From positions 1 through 64,000 of the forward strand of contig NZ_JAASUI010000005.1 in assembly GCF_014224155.1 (NCBI RefSeq): a stretch of DNA of 64,000 nt. The letters run 5' to 3'. This stretch comes from Listeria cossartiae subsp. cossartiae. Lineage in GTDB: Bacteria; Bacillota; Bacilli; Lactobacillales; Listeriaceae. The notes beneath the pieces were generated by a model. It was not told where the DNA came from. It did no database searches and saw only the letters and a program-made list of their open reading frames with translations. Positions 24,088 through 33,957 of the stretch are shown here, in pieces; the stretch's first letter is position 1; each line of letters begins with the position of its first letter. Position numbers and translations under genes: made by a program.

Positions 24088-24963
24088 ATCAAAATAATAA
24101 ATAATACGGTCGATAAATTCCTTCGTTGTACTATCAAAATCTTTTTCTTTTTGGTTAGTTAGCAGACCGATTGGTGGTGAAATTGGTAAATTGTTAATTG
24201 GAATGCGAACCGTCCCGTCCAGTAGTTCAGAATGCGCAGTGCTAGTAAAGATAGATACTCCAACGTTTTCACGCACGAAATATTTATGCGACATGCTGCT
24301 AGTAAGTTCCATTTTTTTATAATCACTACCAATGGCGCGTTTTAGATGTTGTTCAATTTGAATGCGAATCGGGCAGTTTGCTGGGGTGAAAATAAAGCAT
24401 TCATCACGCAAATCAAGTAATTCTACCGAAGCCCGAGAAGCTAAAGGATGTTTTTCTGACACAATTAAATCTAGCGTATCATGGAAAAATGGAAAGTAAA
24501 AATTCTCCAAAATTAGCTCTGGTTCCCCGCAAATCGCGAAATCAATTTCCCCGTCAATTAATTTTTGGCTACATGTATTGGCGTCATCCACCGCCACGTT
24601 CACCATGAGTTTTGGGAAATCAGTTAAAAATTGCTTTAAAATCTGCGGCAAAACAAGGCTGGCACTAGGCTCAGATATGCCTACTTTGATTAGCCCAGCG
24701 TTGCCATTTTTCAAGTCAAAAATAGTGTGGTCGAGCACTTCATATTGCGCGATAAGCTGGCCGGCTCTTTCATAGAAAAGTCTGCCTGCGTGTGTTAGTT
24801 TTAATGTTTTGCCGCGTTCGAATAATTGGACATCCAAATCTTGTTCTAATTGTTTAATGCGCATTGAAATGGTCGGTTGCGAATAATTTAATACTTCTGC
24901 TGCGCGCTGAAAACTCCCCGTATTAACCACCGTATAAAAAGTTTTAATGGTTCGAAATTCCAA
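24064..24963 (-). CDS. LysR-family regulator (YtlI/AscR-like)
   Basis: A 299-residue LysR regulator with N-terminal HTH (RAAEVLNYSQPTISMRIKQLEQDL) and a periplasmic-binding-like effector domain. I chose the TTG start at 24963 because AGGGGG lies 8 nt upstream and the product then begins MEFRTIKTFYTVVNTGSF, the normal LysR N-terminus; the longer frame to 25014 adds 17 atypical residues. It is divergent from the ytm-like sulfur operon, the arrangement seen for B. subtilis YtlI, which activates that operon under sulfur limitation. The TTAGCCA repeats in the divergent region are its likely sites. Confidence 0.87.
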   Translation of the reverse strand: MEFRTIKTFYTVVNTGSFQRAAEVLNYSQPTISMRIKQLEQDLDVQLFERGKTLKLTHAGRLFYERAGQLIAQYEVLDHTIFDLKNGNAGLIKVGISEPSASLVLPQILKQFLTDFPKLMVNVAVDDANTCSQKLIDGEIDFAICGEPELILENFYFPFFHDTLDLIVSEKHPLASRASVELLDLRDECFIFTPANCPIRIQIEQHLKRAIGSDYKKMELTSSMSHKYFVRENVGVSIFTSTAHSELLDGTVRIPINNLPISPPIGLLTNQKEKDFDSTTKEFIDRIIYYFDDKKRQID

Positions 24964-25078
24964 TATAATTCCCCCTTCATATTGGAGTTTTTTGATATTT
25001 CTAACAGTATACACCGTAAAATTAGTAGAAGCAATTTATTAATCTGATAAAATTCATAGGAATAATGCGGATTGAGGC

Positions 25079-25127
25079 CTAACTATTAGTATTACTGTGG
25101 TTAGCCATTAGTTTTTTTGATTAGCCA
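25079..25127 (+). promoter_or_regulatory. LysR-type operator region of the sulfur operon
   Basis: CTAAC (25079-25083) faces GTTAG (25100-25104), and TTAGCCA occurs twice exactly 20 bp apart (25101-25107 and 25121-25127). A -10-like TATAGT/TAGTAT follows at 25145-25152 with no good -35, as in activator-dependent promoters. Confidence 0.5.
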
Positions 25128-25204
25128 AACAGAATCTTTTACTTTATAGTATAGCTAATATCTAAAAACCAAGTAAGTTGATGTGAATTAAAAGGGGCGA
25201 TTTG

Positions 25205-25750
25205 ATGGGGAAAGTGACAATTATTGCTGGGGGAATCAAAACGGAATCTCGACTTACAGGCTTAATCCAACTAGCAGCAAATGAATTAGTAAATAATGGT
25301 ACGGAAGTGAGAATTATCGAAGTGCATAAAATTCAGGCAGAAGCGTTAGTGACCGCGGATTTTACACATCCAGATATTCAACTTGCGAATAGCGAAGTAG
25401 AGAATAGTTCTGGCGTTATTATCGCGACACCTATTTTTAAAGCGTCCTACTCAGGAGTGCTAAAAGCCTATTTGGATTTGTTGCCACTCAAAGCGTTAAA
25501 AGGGAAAGTCGTTTTGCCGCTAGGGCTTGGCGGGTCAAATGGTCATTTGTTAGCACTGCAATACGCACTGGATCCAGTTTTAAAAGAACTTGGAGCTGAA
25601 ACTATTTTAAAAGGTCAGTTTACGGTGGACAAGCAAATTGAACGGCTCGGGGATGGGCTTTATGAAATTGAAGCTGCTGCGAAAGAACGACTAGACCTCG
25701 CATTAAGCCAATTTATTTCATTATTAAATCAAAATTCAGTGGAAGTGTAA
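25205..25750 (+). CDS. NADPH-dependent FMN reductase (SsuE-like)
   Basis: A 181-residue flavodoxin-fold reductase with IIAGGIKTESRLTGL at the N-terminus and the FMN-binding stretch IIATPIFKASYSGVLKAYLD (about 75-95). It supplies reduced FMN to the two luciferase-fold monooxygenases encoded later in the same operon. ATG 25205 is 7 nt after AAAAGGGG; TTG 25202 in the same frame is less likely. First gene of the sulfur operon. Confidence 0.88.
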   Translation: MGKVTIIAGGIKTESRLTGLIQLAANELVNNGTEVRIIEVHKIQAEALVTADFTHPDIQLANSEVENSSGVIIATPIFKASYSGVLKAYLDLLPLKALKGKVVLPLGLGGSNGHLLALQYALDPVLKELGAETILKGQFTVDKQIERLGDGLYEIEAAAKERLDLALSQFISLLNQNSVEV

Positions 25751-25765
25751 GGAGGAGAACGGGAA

Positions 25766-26302
25766 ATGACAGAAGATATTTTTAGAGTAGCGACTGTGGA
25801 AGATGCGCCAGAGTTTTTGGAATTGTTATCGAGTGCTTTTCAATCAGTGAAGGAACTCGGGATTGATTGGCCTTCAACTAATGCTGATTTGGCGATGGTA
25901 ACAGAAAATATTGTGAATTCTTCTGCGTTTGTTTTAGAGCGGAATGGTAAATTAATTTCGACAATTACCGTTCGTTTTCCGTGGGAGAGTAGTTCACCGC
26001 CTTCTAAATACCCATTTGTTTGGTGGTTTGCAACGGCTCCAGAACTTGCAGGACAAGGGATTGGCGATAAATTACTAACATATGTGGAAGAGCGAGTCCT
26101 TCGTGATACCTTGAAAGCTCCGGCGCTTACGCTTGGAACATCTGCCAGGAAACATCCGTGGCTTCTTGATATGTATTTGCGCCGCGGTTATGAAGTTTAT
26201 TTTGAACATGAAGAAGACGGTGATGTTGGCGTGATGATGCGGAAAATCTTAATTCCAGAAAAATTCGACGCCACATTACTTGGAATACCTAGCTGGACAT
26301 AA
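25766..26302 (+). CDS. ytmI: GNAT acetyltransferase (YtmI-like)
   Basis: A 178-residue GNAT enzyme with the acetyl-CoA loop APELAGQGIGDKLLTYVEE. Its place before a cystine-type ABC transporter matches B. subtilis ytmI, whose product acetylates S-substituted cysteines before oxidative dealkylation. AGGAGG lies 11 nt before ATG. Confidence 0.82.
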   Translation: MTEDIFRVATVEDAPEFLELLSSAFQSVKELGIDWPSTNADLAMVTENIVNSSAFVLERNGKLISTITVRFPWESSSPPSKYPFVWWFATAPELAGQGIGDKLLTYVEERVLRDTLKAPALTLGTSARKHPWLLDMYLRRGYEVYFEHEEDGDVGVMMRKILIPEKFDATLLGIPSWT

Positions 26303-26317
26303 AAAGGGGGAAAAAGA

Positions 26318-27127
26318 ATGAAAAAGAAATACGGAGTTTTGGCACTGGCACTCACGGCAGCATTAACATTAAGCGCATGTGGAGCAGGAGATGAACCAGA
26401 AGCAGCCAATGAAAAAGTACAAACAATCACGGTCGGAACAGGCACACAATTTCCGAATGTCTGCTTTTTAGATGAAAATGGCAAATTAACTGGCTATGAT
26501 GTCGAACTAGTGAAAGAAATCGATAAACGTTTGCCAGGTTATAAATTCAAATTTAAGACGATGGATTTTTCCAATTTACTCGTTAGTCTTGGAGCTGGAA
26601 AAGTAGATATCGTCGCGCATCAAATGGAAAAAAGCAAAGAACGCGAGAAGAAGTTTTTATTTAATGATGTCGCGTATAATAATTTCCCATTGCAGCTGAC
26701 GGTACTAGATAGTAACAACAGCATTAATAGTACAAAAGATTTAGCTGGGAAACGCGTTATCACGAGTGCCACTTCGAATGGCGCACTAATTTTAAAGAAA
26801 ATTAATGAAGAACAAGGTAATAATTTTGAAATTGCGTATGAAGGACAAGGATCGAATGACGCAGCGAACCAACTAAAAACAGGTCGCGCTGATGCAACAA
26901 TTTCCACACCATTTGCGGTAGATTTCCAAAATAAAACAAGCGCAATCAAAGAAAAAGTAGTTGGCGATGTTTTATCTAATGCGAAAGTATATTTCATGCT
27001 TGGAAAAGATGAAACGAAATTAAGCAAAGATGTAGATAAGGCTCTACAGTCCATTATTGACGACGGGACATTAAAAAAATTAAGCGAAAAATGGCTTGGC
27101 GCAGATTATTCAAAAGAACAATATTAA
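26318..27127 (+). CDS. Amino-acid ABC transporter substrate-binding lipoprotein (TcyJ/K-like)
   Basis: A 269-residue solute-binding protein. The signal peptide ends in lipobox LSAC (Cys21), so it is anchored to the outer face of the membrane. The family-3 pattern GYDVELVKEIDKRLPGYKFKF and two lobes are evident. B. subtilis has two such genes (tcyJ and tcyK) at this place; here there is one. Probable ligands are cystine and S-alkyl cysteine derivatives. Confidence 0.87.
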   Translation: MKKKYGVLALALTAALTLSACGAGDEPEAANEKVQTITVGTGTQFPNVCFLDENGKLTGYDVELVKEIDKRLPGYKFKFKTMDFSNLLVSLGAGKVDIVAHQMEKSKEREKKFLFNDVAYNNFPLQLTVLDSNNSINSTKDLAGKRVITSATSNGALILKKINEEQGNNFEIAYEGQGSNDAANQLKTGRADATISTPFAVDFQNKTSAIKEKVVGDVLSNAKVYFMLGKDETKLSKDVDKALQSIIDDGTLKKLSEKWLGADYSKEQY

Positions 27128-27148
27128 AAGAGAGAGGGTGCCATCAAA

Positions 27149-27865
27149 ATGGATAAAGCGTTCGATGTGAAAATGATTGCTGATTTTATTCCAACGTTAG
27201 CTGGTTATTTACCGATTACGTTGTATATTTTGGCACTCTCGCTTATTTTTGGTTTTATATTAGGCGTAATTTTATCATTACCGCGAATTTATAAGATTCC
27301 AGTTTTGAACCAATTTGCGCGAGTGTATATTTCGTTTTTTCGAGGGACACCGATTATGGTGCAATTATTCATTGTTTTCTACGGAATTCCGGCACTTTCC
27401 AGCGTATTTGGTATTGATTTATCGCAAATGGATCCATTATATGCCGCGATTGCAACCTATGCGTTAAGTAGTGCCGCAACAATTGCAGAAGTGATTCGCG
27501 CTGGGGTAAATAGTGTGGATGCTGGGCAGGCGGAAGCAGCTTATAGTGTTGGGTTGAACGGGCGCCAGACATTTTTACGGATTATTTTGCCGCAAGCGTT
27601 GTATCAAGCGTTACCGAATTTCGGGAATTTAGTCATTGGCTATTTGAAAGATACATCGCTCGCATTTTCGATAGGGGTGATGGATATGTCGGGAAGAGGG
27701 CAAACCTTAATAACCCTGAGCAATCACGCGTTGGAAGTCTATATTTCGCTATCGATTATTTACTATATTACAGCCGTACTACTTGAATATTCCTTCAAAT
27801 GGATTGAAAAACGAGTCAAAAAGGAAAACACCAGATTTACAAGTATTTTCGATATAGAACTGTAA
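27149..27865 (+). CDS. tcyL: Amino-acid ABC transporter permease (TcyL-like)
   Basis: A 238-residue HisM-type permease with five hydrophobic segments, the N-terminal family pattern [15 protein letters not shown] and the EAA loop [23 protein letters not shown] that contacts the ATPase. It pairs with the permease encoded 7 nt downstream. AGAGAGGG is 8 nt before ATG. Confidence 0.88.
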   Translation: MDKAFDVKMIADFIPTLAGYLPITLYILALSLIFGFILGVILSLPRIYKIPVLNQFARVYISFFRGTPIMVQLFIVFYGIPALSSVFGIDLSQMDPLYAAIATYALSSAATIAEVIRAGVNSVDAGQAEAAYSVGLNGRQTFLRIILPQALYQALPNFGNLVIGYLKDTSLAFSIGVMDMSGRGQTLITLSNHALEVYISLSIIYYITAVLLEYSFKWIEKRVKKENTRFTSIFDIEL

Positions 27866-27878
27866 AGGAGAGATGACG

Positions 27879-28586
27879 ATGCCGCTTGATGTGCCTTTTA
27901 TTGGAACAGCCGTAATGGCGATGTTAAAAACGATACCATTAACACTTGCGATGACCTTCTTTCCGATACTGTTCGGCTTTATTATCGCAATTGGTCTGAC
28001 GTTGGTTCGGATGTATCATGTACGTTTTTTAGAACCAATTGCTAAGTTTTATGTTTCCTTTTTTCGAAGTACGCCAGCAATTTTGCATATTATGCTGATT
28101 TACTTAGGAATTCCGCTGATTGTTGATTTTTTAAGTAAGACATTTGATTTAAGCATATCTGCGAATAAAATTCCGGTTGTGATTTTTGTGATTATCGCGC
28201 TATCTTTTACGGCGGGGGCTTACCTCACCGAGATTTTGCGCTCAGGCATCATTGCCGTTGACATCGGACAAATGGAAGCTGCCTACTCAATGGGTTACAC
28301 GCACGGCCAAGCGATTCGCAAAGTCTTATTGCCGCAAGCCTTTATGATCGCTCTGCCGAATTTTACCAATTTATGCATTGGATTTTTACATACTACATCC
28401 ATCGCAGCTATCGTTGCAGTCCCCGAAATCACAGGAATGGCAACGATTGTAGCATCTGACAATTACGCATTTCTCGAAGCATTTATCGGCGCCGCACTCA
28501 TTTATTGGTTTTTAACTATGTTGATTGAAGCAATTAATTACATTTTGGAAAAGAATATCGCTAAATACCAAGGAGGGACAGTATGA
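27879..28586 (+). CDS. tcyM: Amino-acid ABC transporter permease (TcyM-like)
   Basis: A 235-residue HisM-type permease with [17 protein letters not shown] and EAA loop [21 protein letters not shown] chose ATG 27879, 8 nt after GGAG; ATG 27873 in the same frame is only 2 nt from it. The stop codon overlaps the ATPase start (ATGA). Confidence 0.87.
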   Translation: MPLDVPFIGTAVMAMLKTIPLTLAMTFFPILFGFIIAIGLTLVRMYHVRFLEPIAKFYVSFFRSTPAILHIMLIYLGIPLIVDFLSKTFDLSISANKIPVVIFVIIALSFTAGAYLTEILRSGIIAVDIGQMEAAYSMGYTHGQAIRKVLLPQAFMIALPNFTNLCIGFLHTTSIAAIVAVPEITGMATIVASDNYAFLEAFIGAALIYWFLTMLIEAINYILEKNIAKYQGGTV

Positions 28587-29362
28587 TTACCATTAAAAAT
28601 ATTCAAAAAAGCTTTGGCGAAAATCAGGTTTTAAAAGGAATTGATTTAACCGTGAAAAAGGGCGAAGTAGTAACGATACTCGGTCCAAGTGGGTCAGGGA
28701 AAACCACCTTTTTACGCTGCTTAAACTTACTGGAACGACCCGAAAATGGCGAAATTTCGATGCATGACCAAATAATTAACTGCAAGAAACCAAGCAAGAA
28801 AGAAGTGTTGCAACTGCGAAAGAATACCGCGATGGTTTTTCAACAATACAATCTCTTTTCGCATAAAACGGTCATTCAAAATGTGATGGAAGGACTGACC
28901 GTTGCGAGAAAAATCCCGAAAAAAGCAGCACGTGAAATTGCCGAACGCGAGCTCACGAAAGTAGGATTGGCAGATAAATTCAGCGCTTATCCTTCCCAGC
29001 TTTCTGGCGGACAAAAACAACGTGTTGGCATTGCGCGGGCGCTCGCGATTAATCCGGATGTCATTTTATTTGATGAACCAACAGCCGCACTGGATCCAGA
29101 GCTTGTCGGTGAAGTTTTAGAAGTAATGTTAGAAATTGCGCGGGCTGGCGCGACGATGATTGTTGTTACACATGAAATGGAATTCGCAAAACGGGTCGCG
29201 GATCAAGTCGTTTTCATGGACGGGGGATTAATTGTCGAACAAGGCACGCCAGATGAAGTATTCAATCATACAAAAGAAGAACGAACCAAACGCTTTTTAC
29301 ACCGAGTCTCAGCGGATTATTTATATGAAATCAAAGAAGTGAAAAAGGAGCGTGTCATATGA
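28583..29362 (+). CDS. tcyN: Amino-acid ABC transporter ATPase (TcyN-like)
   Basis: A 259-residue ABC ATPase with Walker A GPSGSGKT (34-41), Q-loop MVFQQYNLF, signature LSGGQKQR and Walker [13 protein letters not shown]. It powers the TcyLM-type permease. Both ends overlap neighbours by 4 nt (ATGA). Confidence 0.92.
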   Translation: MITIKNIQKSFGENQVLKGIDLTVKKGEVVTILGPSGSGKTTFLRCLNLLERPENGEISMHDQIINCKKPSKKEVLQLRKNTAMVFQQYNLFSHKTVIQNVMEGLTVARKIPKKAAREIAERELTKVGLADKFSAYPSQLSGGQKQRVGIARALAINPDVILFDEPTAALDPELVGEVLEVMLEIARAGATMIVVTHEMEFAKRVADQVVFMDGGLIVEQGTPDEVFNHTKEERTKRFLHRVSADYLYEIKEVKKERVI

Positions 29363-30354
29363 CCATTCGATTGAGCATTTTGGATCAAAGTATTATTAAT
29401 CCCGGCGAGCATCCAAGTGAAACTTTGCAAAATACTGTAGAACTTGCGCAACTCGCGGAACAACTTGGCTATCATCGCTTTTGGGTTGCGGAACACCATA
29501 ATTCAGACGAAATAGCCGGATCTGCGCCAGAAGTACTGCTTGGATATATCGCTGCAAAAACGAATACCATCAAACTTGCATCTGGCGGGGTGATGCTGCA
29601 ACATTACAGCCCCTATAAAGTTGCCGAACAATTTCATGTGCTAGCAAACCTAGCGCCCGAACGGATTTCGCTTGGAGTCGGAAAAGCACCAGGCGGATTC
29701 CAACCAGCAACCGATGCCCTCCAAAAAGACTTTTCCAAACCAGTCCGAACCTTTGATGCTAAATTGGAAGAATTAGTCGAGTTGATTTCACATGAATCAA
29801 CCACAACTATCGCAGCCAAACCACTTCCAGCAACTAATCCAGAAATCTTTTTACTCGGAGGGAGTGCGGCGAGCGCGAAACAAGCCGCGGAGCTGGGAAT
29901 TTCCTTTGTTTTCGCGTATTTTATTAACGGAGAAGAGAGCGTCTTAAAAGAAGCACGTGAAACATTTGATGAATACCAAATTAACCCCAAAGCCAGTTTT
30001 CAATTAGCGCCGATTGTCGTAGTTGCGGAAACCAAAGTCGCGGCAGACCGACATATTCCCGAGCGAGAATCAATCAAAGTCGAGCTTGCGGATGGACGTA
30101 AAGTTAATGTCGGATCGCGCGAACAAGCCGAAGCCTACGTGAAAGATATCGACCAAACATATCAGTTTATTACCCAACGAATTGGTGCAATCACAGGAAC
30201 AAAACAAGAAGTCGGAACAGAAATTAAACGACTTTCAGCAGAATATAATATCCAAGATTTTGTCATTTTAACCCCAATTAAATCAACTGAAATCAAGCGC
30301 TATTCGTACCAATTATTAAGTGAATCGATAAAGGAGGAAGTTGTCCATGGCTAA
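29359..30354 (+). CDS. ytmO: Luciferase-fold flavin monooxygenase (YtmO-like)
   Basis: A 331-residue bacterial luciferase-family protein with [23 protein letters not shown] near the N-terminus and [10 protein letters not shown]. It probably uses reduced FMN from the SsuE-like enzyme to oxidise an S-substituted cysteine derivative. It overlaps the glutaredoxin-like gene by 8 nt. The match is strongest by gene order with B. subtilis ytmO. Confidence 0.87.
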   Translation: MTIRLSILDQSIINPGEHPSETLQNTVELAQLAEQLGYHRFWVAEHHNSDEIAGSAPEVLLGYIAAKTNTIKLASGGVMLQHYSPYKVAEQFHVLANLAPERISLGVGKAPGGFQPATDALQKDFSKPVRTFDAKLEELVELISHESTTTIAAKPLPATNPEIFLLGGSAASAKQAAELGISFVFAYFINGEESVLKEARETFDEYQINPKASFQLAPIVVVAETKVAADRHIPERESIKVELADGRKVNVGSREQAEAYVKDIDQTYQFITQRIGAITGTKQEVGTEIKRLSAEYNIQDFVILTPIKSTEIKRYSYQLLSESIKEEVVHG

Positions 30355-30613
30355 TGTCGTCGTTTGGAGTAAAGTAGGGTGTCACTATTGTAAAGATGTG
30401 AAAGATTATTTAACCGAGCAAAAAATTGTCTTCCAAGATATCGACGTCACCGACCACGATTATTTACGAGAAGTACTCCAAGCCAAATACGGTATCCGCC
30501 ATGTCCCGGTCGTAGAAATCGGCGACATTGAAAAAGGGACTTACCAAGCAGTTGTAGAAATTGGCATCGAACATTTAGAAAAAGCATTATTTGAAAAGGA
30601 GGAAGTAAAATGA
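30347..30613 (+). CDS. ytnI: Glutaredoxin-like protein (YtnI-like)
   Basis: An 88-residue thioredoxin-fold protein with CxxC at Cys12 and Cys15 (SKVGCHYCKDV) and the cis-Pro segment RHVPVVEIG. I chose ATG 30347, 9 nt after AGGAGG; TTG 30341 is too close. It overlaps the stop of the preceding monooxygenase gene and is followed by an ATGA overlap with the next gene. Confidence 0.88.
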   Translation: MANVVVWSKVGCHYCKDVKDYLTEQKIVFQDIDVTDHDYLREVLQAKYGIRHVPVVEIGDIEKGTYQAVVEIGIEHLEKALFEKEEVK

Positions 30614-31932
30614 CTAGAAAAGAAACAATTCAGTTTGGCGCAATCATCCACGGTGTCGGCGGAACAACAGACGGTTGGCGCCATCCAGACGTTAACCCAG
30701 CAGCAAGTACGGATTTAGATTTTTATAAAACCCGTGCCAAAATTGCGGAACAAGGACTTTTTAGCTTTGTATTTATTGCAGACGGTCTCTTTATTTCCGA
30801 AAAATCGATTCCGCATTTTCTTAACCGTTTTGAACCAATTACGATTTTATCCGCACTAGCTGAGTCAACGAAAAATATCGGGCTTGTCGGGACATTTTCG
30901 ACCTCATTTACCGAACCATTCACACTCGCAAGACAACTTTCATCCCTTGATCACATTAGCGGCGGTCGAGCGGGTTGGAATTTAGTCACTTCTCCGCAAG
31001 AAGGTGCCGCGCGAAATCATAGCAAGAAAAACCTCCCAACCCATAGCGACCGCTACACCATTGCGGCAGAACATTTAAAAGTAGTTCGCGGACTCTGGAA
31101 TTCGTGGGAAGATGATGCGTTCACTTATAATAAAGAAACCGGTGAATTTTTTAACCCTGAAAAATTACATCGCTTAAATCATCAAGGTGAATATTTCCAA
31201 GTCGAAGGTCCATTAAACATCGGGCGCTCCAAACAAGGCGAACCAGTCGTTTTCCAAGCAGGCGCATCCAGTACAGGACGCGATTTCGCTGCTCAAAATG
31301 CAGAAGCTATTTTCACTCATTCCGATTCCCTAGAAGAAGCCATTGAATTCTATCAAGATGTGAAAGCACGCGCCGAAAAAGCTGGTAGAAATGCAGCCGA
31401 AATTCGGATTTTTCCAGGAATCAGCCCGATAGTAGCGGACACCTTGGAAGAAGCAGAAGCTAAATATCTTGAGTTTGCCAGTCTTATTCCAATTGAAAAC
31501 GCCGTAACTTACCTTGCGCGCTACTTTGATGACTATGATTTAAGCCAATTTGATTTAGACGAACCATTCCCAGACCTTGGCGATATTGGCAAAAACGCTT
31601 TTCAAAGTACAACAGATCGAATCAAAAAAGAAGCTAAAGAGCGTCATTTGACCCTTCGCCAAGTCGCGACCGAAGCAGCAACACCAAAAACGCCTTTCAT
31701 CGGAACAAAAGAACAAGTAGCCGATTTAATCGAAGTTTGGTTCCAAAATGAGGCCGCAGATGGCTTTATTATCGCATCGGATATTCCCGGAACATTTGAA
31801 ACTTTCGTCGAACAAGTTATTCCACTTTTACAAAGTCGCGGCTTGTACCGAAACGAATACCCAGCGACAACACTAAGAGGTAATCTCGGTTTAACAATAC
31901 CTCAAAATAAACAAGCCGTCGAAACTAAATAA
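30610..31932 (+). CDS. ytnJ: NtaA/SnaA/DszA-family FMN-dependent monooxygenase (YtnJ-like)
   Basis: A 440-residue flavin monooxygenase of the nitrilotriacetate/DszA group. It has DLDFYKTRAKIAEQGLFSFVFIAD-type N-terminal helix, SGGRAGWNLVTSPQEGAARNH in the active site and VFQAGASSTGRDFAAQNAEA. In B. subtilis the homologous step is C-S bond oxidation of N-acetyl-S-alkyl cysteine, which frees cysteine. Last gene of the operon; the hydrolase, riboflavin kinase and ytnM genes that follow in B. subtilis are absent here. Confidence 0.87.
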   Translation: MTRKETIQFGAIIHGVGGTTDGWRHPDVNPAASTDLDFYKTRAKIAEQGLFSFVFIADGLFISEKSIPHFLNRFEPITILSALAESTKNIGLVGTFSTSFTEPFTLARQLSSLDHISGGRAGWNLVTSPQEGAARNHSKKNLPTHSDRYTIAAEHLKVVRGLWNSWEDDAFTYNKETGEFFNPEKLHRLNHQGEYFQVEGPLNIGRSKQGEPVVFQAGASSTGRDFAAQNAEAIFTHSDSLEEAIEFYQDVKARAEKAGRNAAEIRIFPGISPIVADTLEEAEAKYLEFASLIPIENAVTYLARYFDDYDLSQFDLDEPFPDLGDIGKNAFQSTTDRIKKEAKERHLTLRQVATEAATPKTPFIGTKEQVADLIEVWFQNEAADGFIIASDIPGTFETFVEQVIPLLQSRGLYRNEYPATTLRGNLGLTIPQNKQAVETK

Positions 31933-31940
31933 TAGAAAGA

Positions 31941-31974
31941 AAACGGAGCGCCTTTGAGGAAGCTTCGTTTTTTT
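31941..31974 (+). terminator. Terminator of the sulfur operon
   Basis: AAACGGAGC pairs with GCTTCGTTT (one G-T pair), 12-nt loop, seven T. Confidence 0.88.
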
Positions 31975-32004
31975 GTTACAATAAAAGAAAAAAGGAGCTA
32001 AACC

Positions 32005-32706
32005 ATGCGCTTAGATAAATTATTGTCCCATACAGGTTTCGGGAGTCGAAAAGAAGTGAAACCACTGCTTAAATCAGGTGCAGTTGTCGTCAATGGCACA
32101 ATCCAGAAAGATAGTAAAACCCAAGTAAATCCCGACAAAGATCAAATAACCGTCCACGGAACTTCAGTCGTTTACCAAGAATTCGTCTATTTCATGCTCC
32201 ACAAACCACAAAATGTTGTGAGCGCAACCGAGGATAATGTGTCAGAAACCGTCATCGATTTACTCGCTCAAGAAGACACGCTTACGGATCCGTTCCCAGT
32301 TGGCAGGTTAGACAAAGATACAGAAGGTTTGCTGATTATAACGAACGATGGCACCCTCGCGCACAATTTGCTCTCACCTAAAAAGCATATAGATAAAACA
32401 TACTATGCTAAAATTGATGGCGATGTTACGACCGAGGATGTAGAAGCTTTCGCAGCGGGAATTGAACTCGATGATGGCTACACTTGCAAACCGGCTCGCT
32501 TAGAAATTATTACACCAAACGAAATAAAAGTAACTATCCAAGAAGGCAAATTCCACCAAGTAAAAAGAATGTTTGCCGCTCGGGGAAAATCTGTCAGCTA
32601 TTTAAAACGAATTTCGATGGGCAATTTACAATTAGATGAGTCACTTGCACTTGGTGAATACCGCCCATTAACCGAAGCAGAACTAGCTATCCTCCAAAAT
32701 AAATAA
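32005..32706 (+). CDS. rsuA: RsuA-family 16S rRNA pseudouridine synthase
   Basis: A 233-residue enzyme with an N-terminal S4 RNA-binding domain (1-60, MRLDKLLSHTGFGSRKEVK) and the RsuA/RluB catalytic domain. The catalytic aspartate lies in VGRLDKDTEGLLI. By family it converts a uridine of 16S rRNA to pseudouridine. It has its own short unit between two terminators, and the pseudouridine catabolism genes psuK-psuG lie directly downstream. Confidence 0.88.
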   Translation: MRLDKLLSHTGFGSRKEVKPLLKSGAVVVNGTIQKDSKTQVNPDKDQITVHGTSVVYQEFVYFMLHKPQNVVSATEDNVSETVIDLLAQEDTLTDPFPVGRLDKDTEGLLIITNDGTLAHNLLSPKKHIDKTYYAKIDGDVTTEDVEAFAAGIELDDGYTCKPARLEIITPNEIKVTIQEGKFHQVKRMFAARGKSVSYLKRISMGNLQLDESLALGEYRPLTEAELAILQNK

Positions 32707-32710
32707 ACCT

Positions 32711-32754
32711 AAACGAAAATTTTCTTCCTAAAAAGAAGTCGATTTTCGTTTTTT
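32711..32754 (+). terminator. Terminator after rsuA
   Basis: AAACGAAAAT pairs with ATTTTCGTTT, with an inner TTCTT/AAGAA stem and trailing T run. Confidence 0.88.
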
Positions 32755-32757
32755 AGT

Positions 32758-32786
32758 TTGCAAAAGAAAGCATTTACATATATAAT
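32758..32786 (+). promoter_or_regulatory. Promoter of psuK-psuG
   Basis: TTGCAA (32758-32763), 17 nt, TATAAT (32781-32786): close to consensus. The operator-like repeat TTTGA-AA-TCAAA follows at 32796-32807. Confidence 0.75.
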
Positions 32787-32795
32787 AAACATGTG

Positions 32796-32807
32796 TTTGA
32801 AATCAAA
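32796..32807 (+). promoter_or_regulatory. Candidate autoregulatory operator of psuK-psuG
   Basis: TTTGA-AA-TCAAA is a perfect inverted repeat placed at about the transcription start, where a repressor would block initiation. The psuK product has an N-terminal HTH that could bind it. Confidence 0.4.
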
Positions 32808-32838
32808 ACAAAAGTTTGGAATGGAGGTGCATTATATC

Positions 32839-33957
32839 GTGGAGAATAATAAAGCGAAAATGAACGAAAAGGAAGAGATAATTTTCAATTCCATCCGTAA
32901 AAATCCTTACATTTCTCAACAAGAACTTGCTGATATCCTTGATTTATCAAGACCGACAGTAGCGAACCTCATTTCCGGCCTTATTAAAAAAGGTCGTATT
33001 TTAGGAAAAGCCTATATTTTAAATGAAGCCAAACAAATCGTTTGTATAGGTGGAGCGAATGTCGATCGGAAGTTTTACATTAAAGACAAGGCCCAACTAG
33101 CTACATCAAACCCAGTGCGTTCAACACAAAGTGCTGGCGGAGTTGCTAGAAATGTCGGTGAAAACCTTGGCCGCCTTGGAAAAGAAGTTATACTACTCAC
33201 TGCTTGTGGGACAGATTCCGACTGGGAAGCTGTTAAAAGTGCCAGTAATACATATATGAACTTAGATTATGTCACTGCATTCCCAAGCATCGCAACAGGT
33301 TCTTATACAGCAGTACTCGAAAACAACGGAGATTTGCTCGTAGCACTAGCGGACATGGATGCATACGACCACCTAACTCCAGATGTACTTGCAAAAAATG
33401 AAGGCTTGCTGAGTCAAGCGAGTGCCATCATTGCCGATTTAAATTGTCCGAAAGAAACATTAGAATATCTTGGCAGTTTTGCTGAGATTAACTCGATTCC
33501 ATTAGTCCTAGTTCCCGTTTCTTCGCCAAAAATGTCTCATTTACCAGAACGGCTTGATCACGTAACATGGCTAATCTGCAACCGAGATGAATCAGAGACG
33601 CACCTAGAAATGACTATCGAAAACGACGAGGACTGGCGCTTGGCCGCACAGAAATGGTTAGACCTAGGCGTGAAAAATGTCATCGTCACAAATGGCAGTA
33701 AAGGCGCAGTCGCAGCAAACCAAGCAGAAGGCATCATTTTTGAACCAGCGATTGTTATTGAAAATATTGTCGATGTTACTGGAGCAGGAGACGCGTTTTG
33801 CTCCGCGGTTATCTATGCATGGCTAGAAGGAAAAGCGTTACAAGAAATTTTAAAAGCGGGAAGTGTAAATGCTGCACGAACACTCGAATCTGAGTACACG
33901 GTTCGTCAAAATTTATCGACATCCCAACTACAAAAAGATCTGGAGGAATTCAAATGA
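32839..33957 (+). CDS. psuK: HTH-fused PfkB kinase, probable pseudouridine kinase
   Basis: A 372-residue protein in two parts. Residues about 10-60 form a winged helix ([35 protein letters not shown]), and residues about 65-370 form a PfkB/ribokinase-fold kinase ending in the ATP/anion-hole motif [15 protein letters not shown]. It phosphorylates pseudouridine for cleavage by the glycosidase encoded next (4-nt overlap). I chose GTG 32839, 9 nt after GGAGGTG; the frame extends upstream but runs through the promoter at 32758-32786. The HTH suggests that the enzyme also senses substrate and controls its own operon. Confidence 0.87.
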   Translation: MENNKAKMNEKEEIIFNSIRKNPYISQQELADILDLSRPTVANLISGLIKKGRILGKAYILNEAKQIVCIGGANVDRKFYIKDKAQLATSNPVRSTQSAGGVARNVGENLGRLGKEVILLTACGTDSDWEAVKSASNTYMNLDYVTAFPSIATGSYTAVLENNGDLLVALADMDAYDHLTPDVLAKNEGLLSQASAIIADLNCPKETLEYLGSFAEINSIPLVLVPVSSPKMSHLPERLDHVTWLICNRDESETHLEMTIENDEDWRLAAQKWLDLGVKNVIVTNGSKGAVAANQAEGIIFEPAIVIENIVDVTGAGDAFCSAVIYAWLEGKALQEILKAGSVNAARTLESEYTVRQNLSTSQLQKDLEEFK

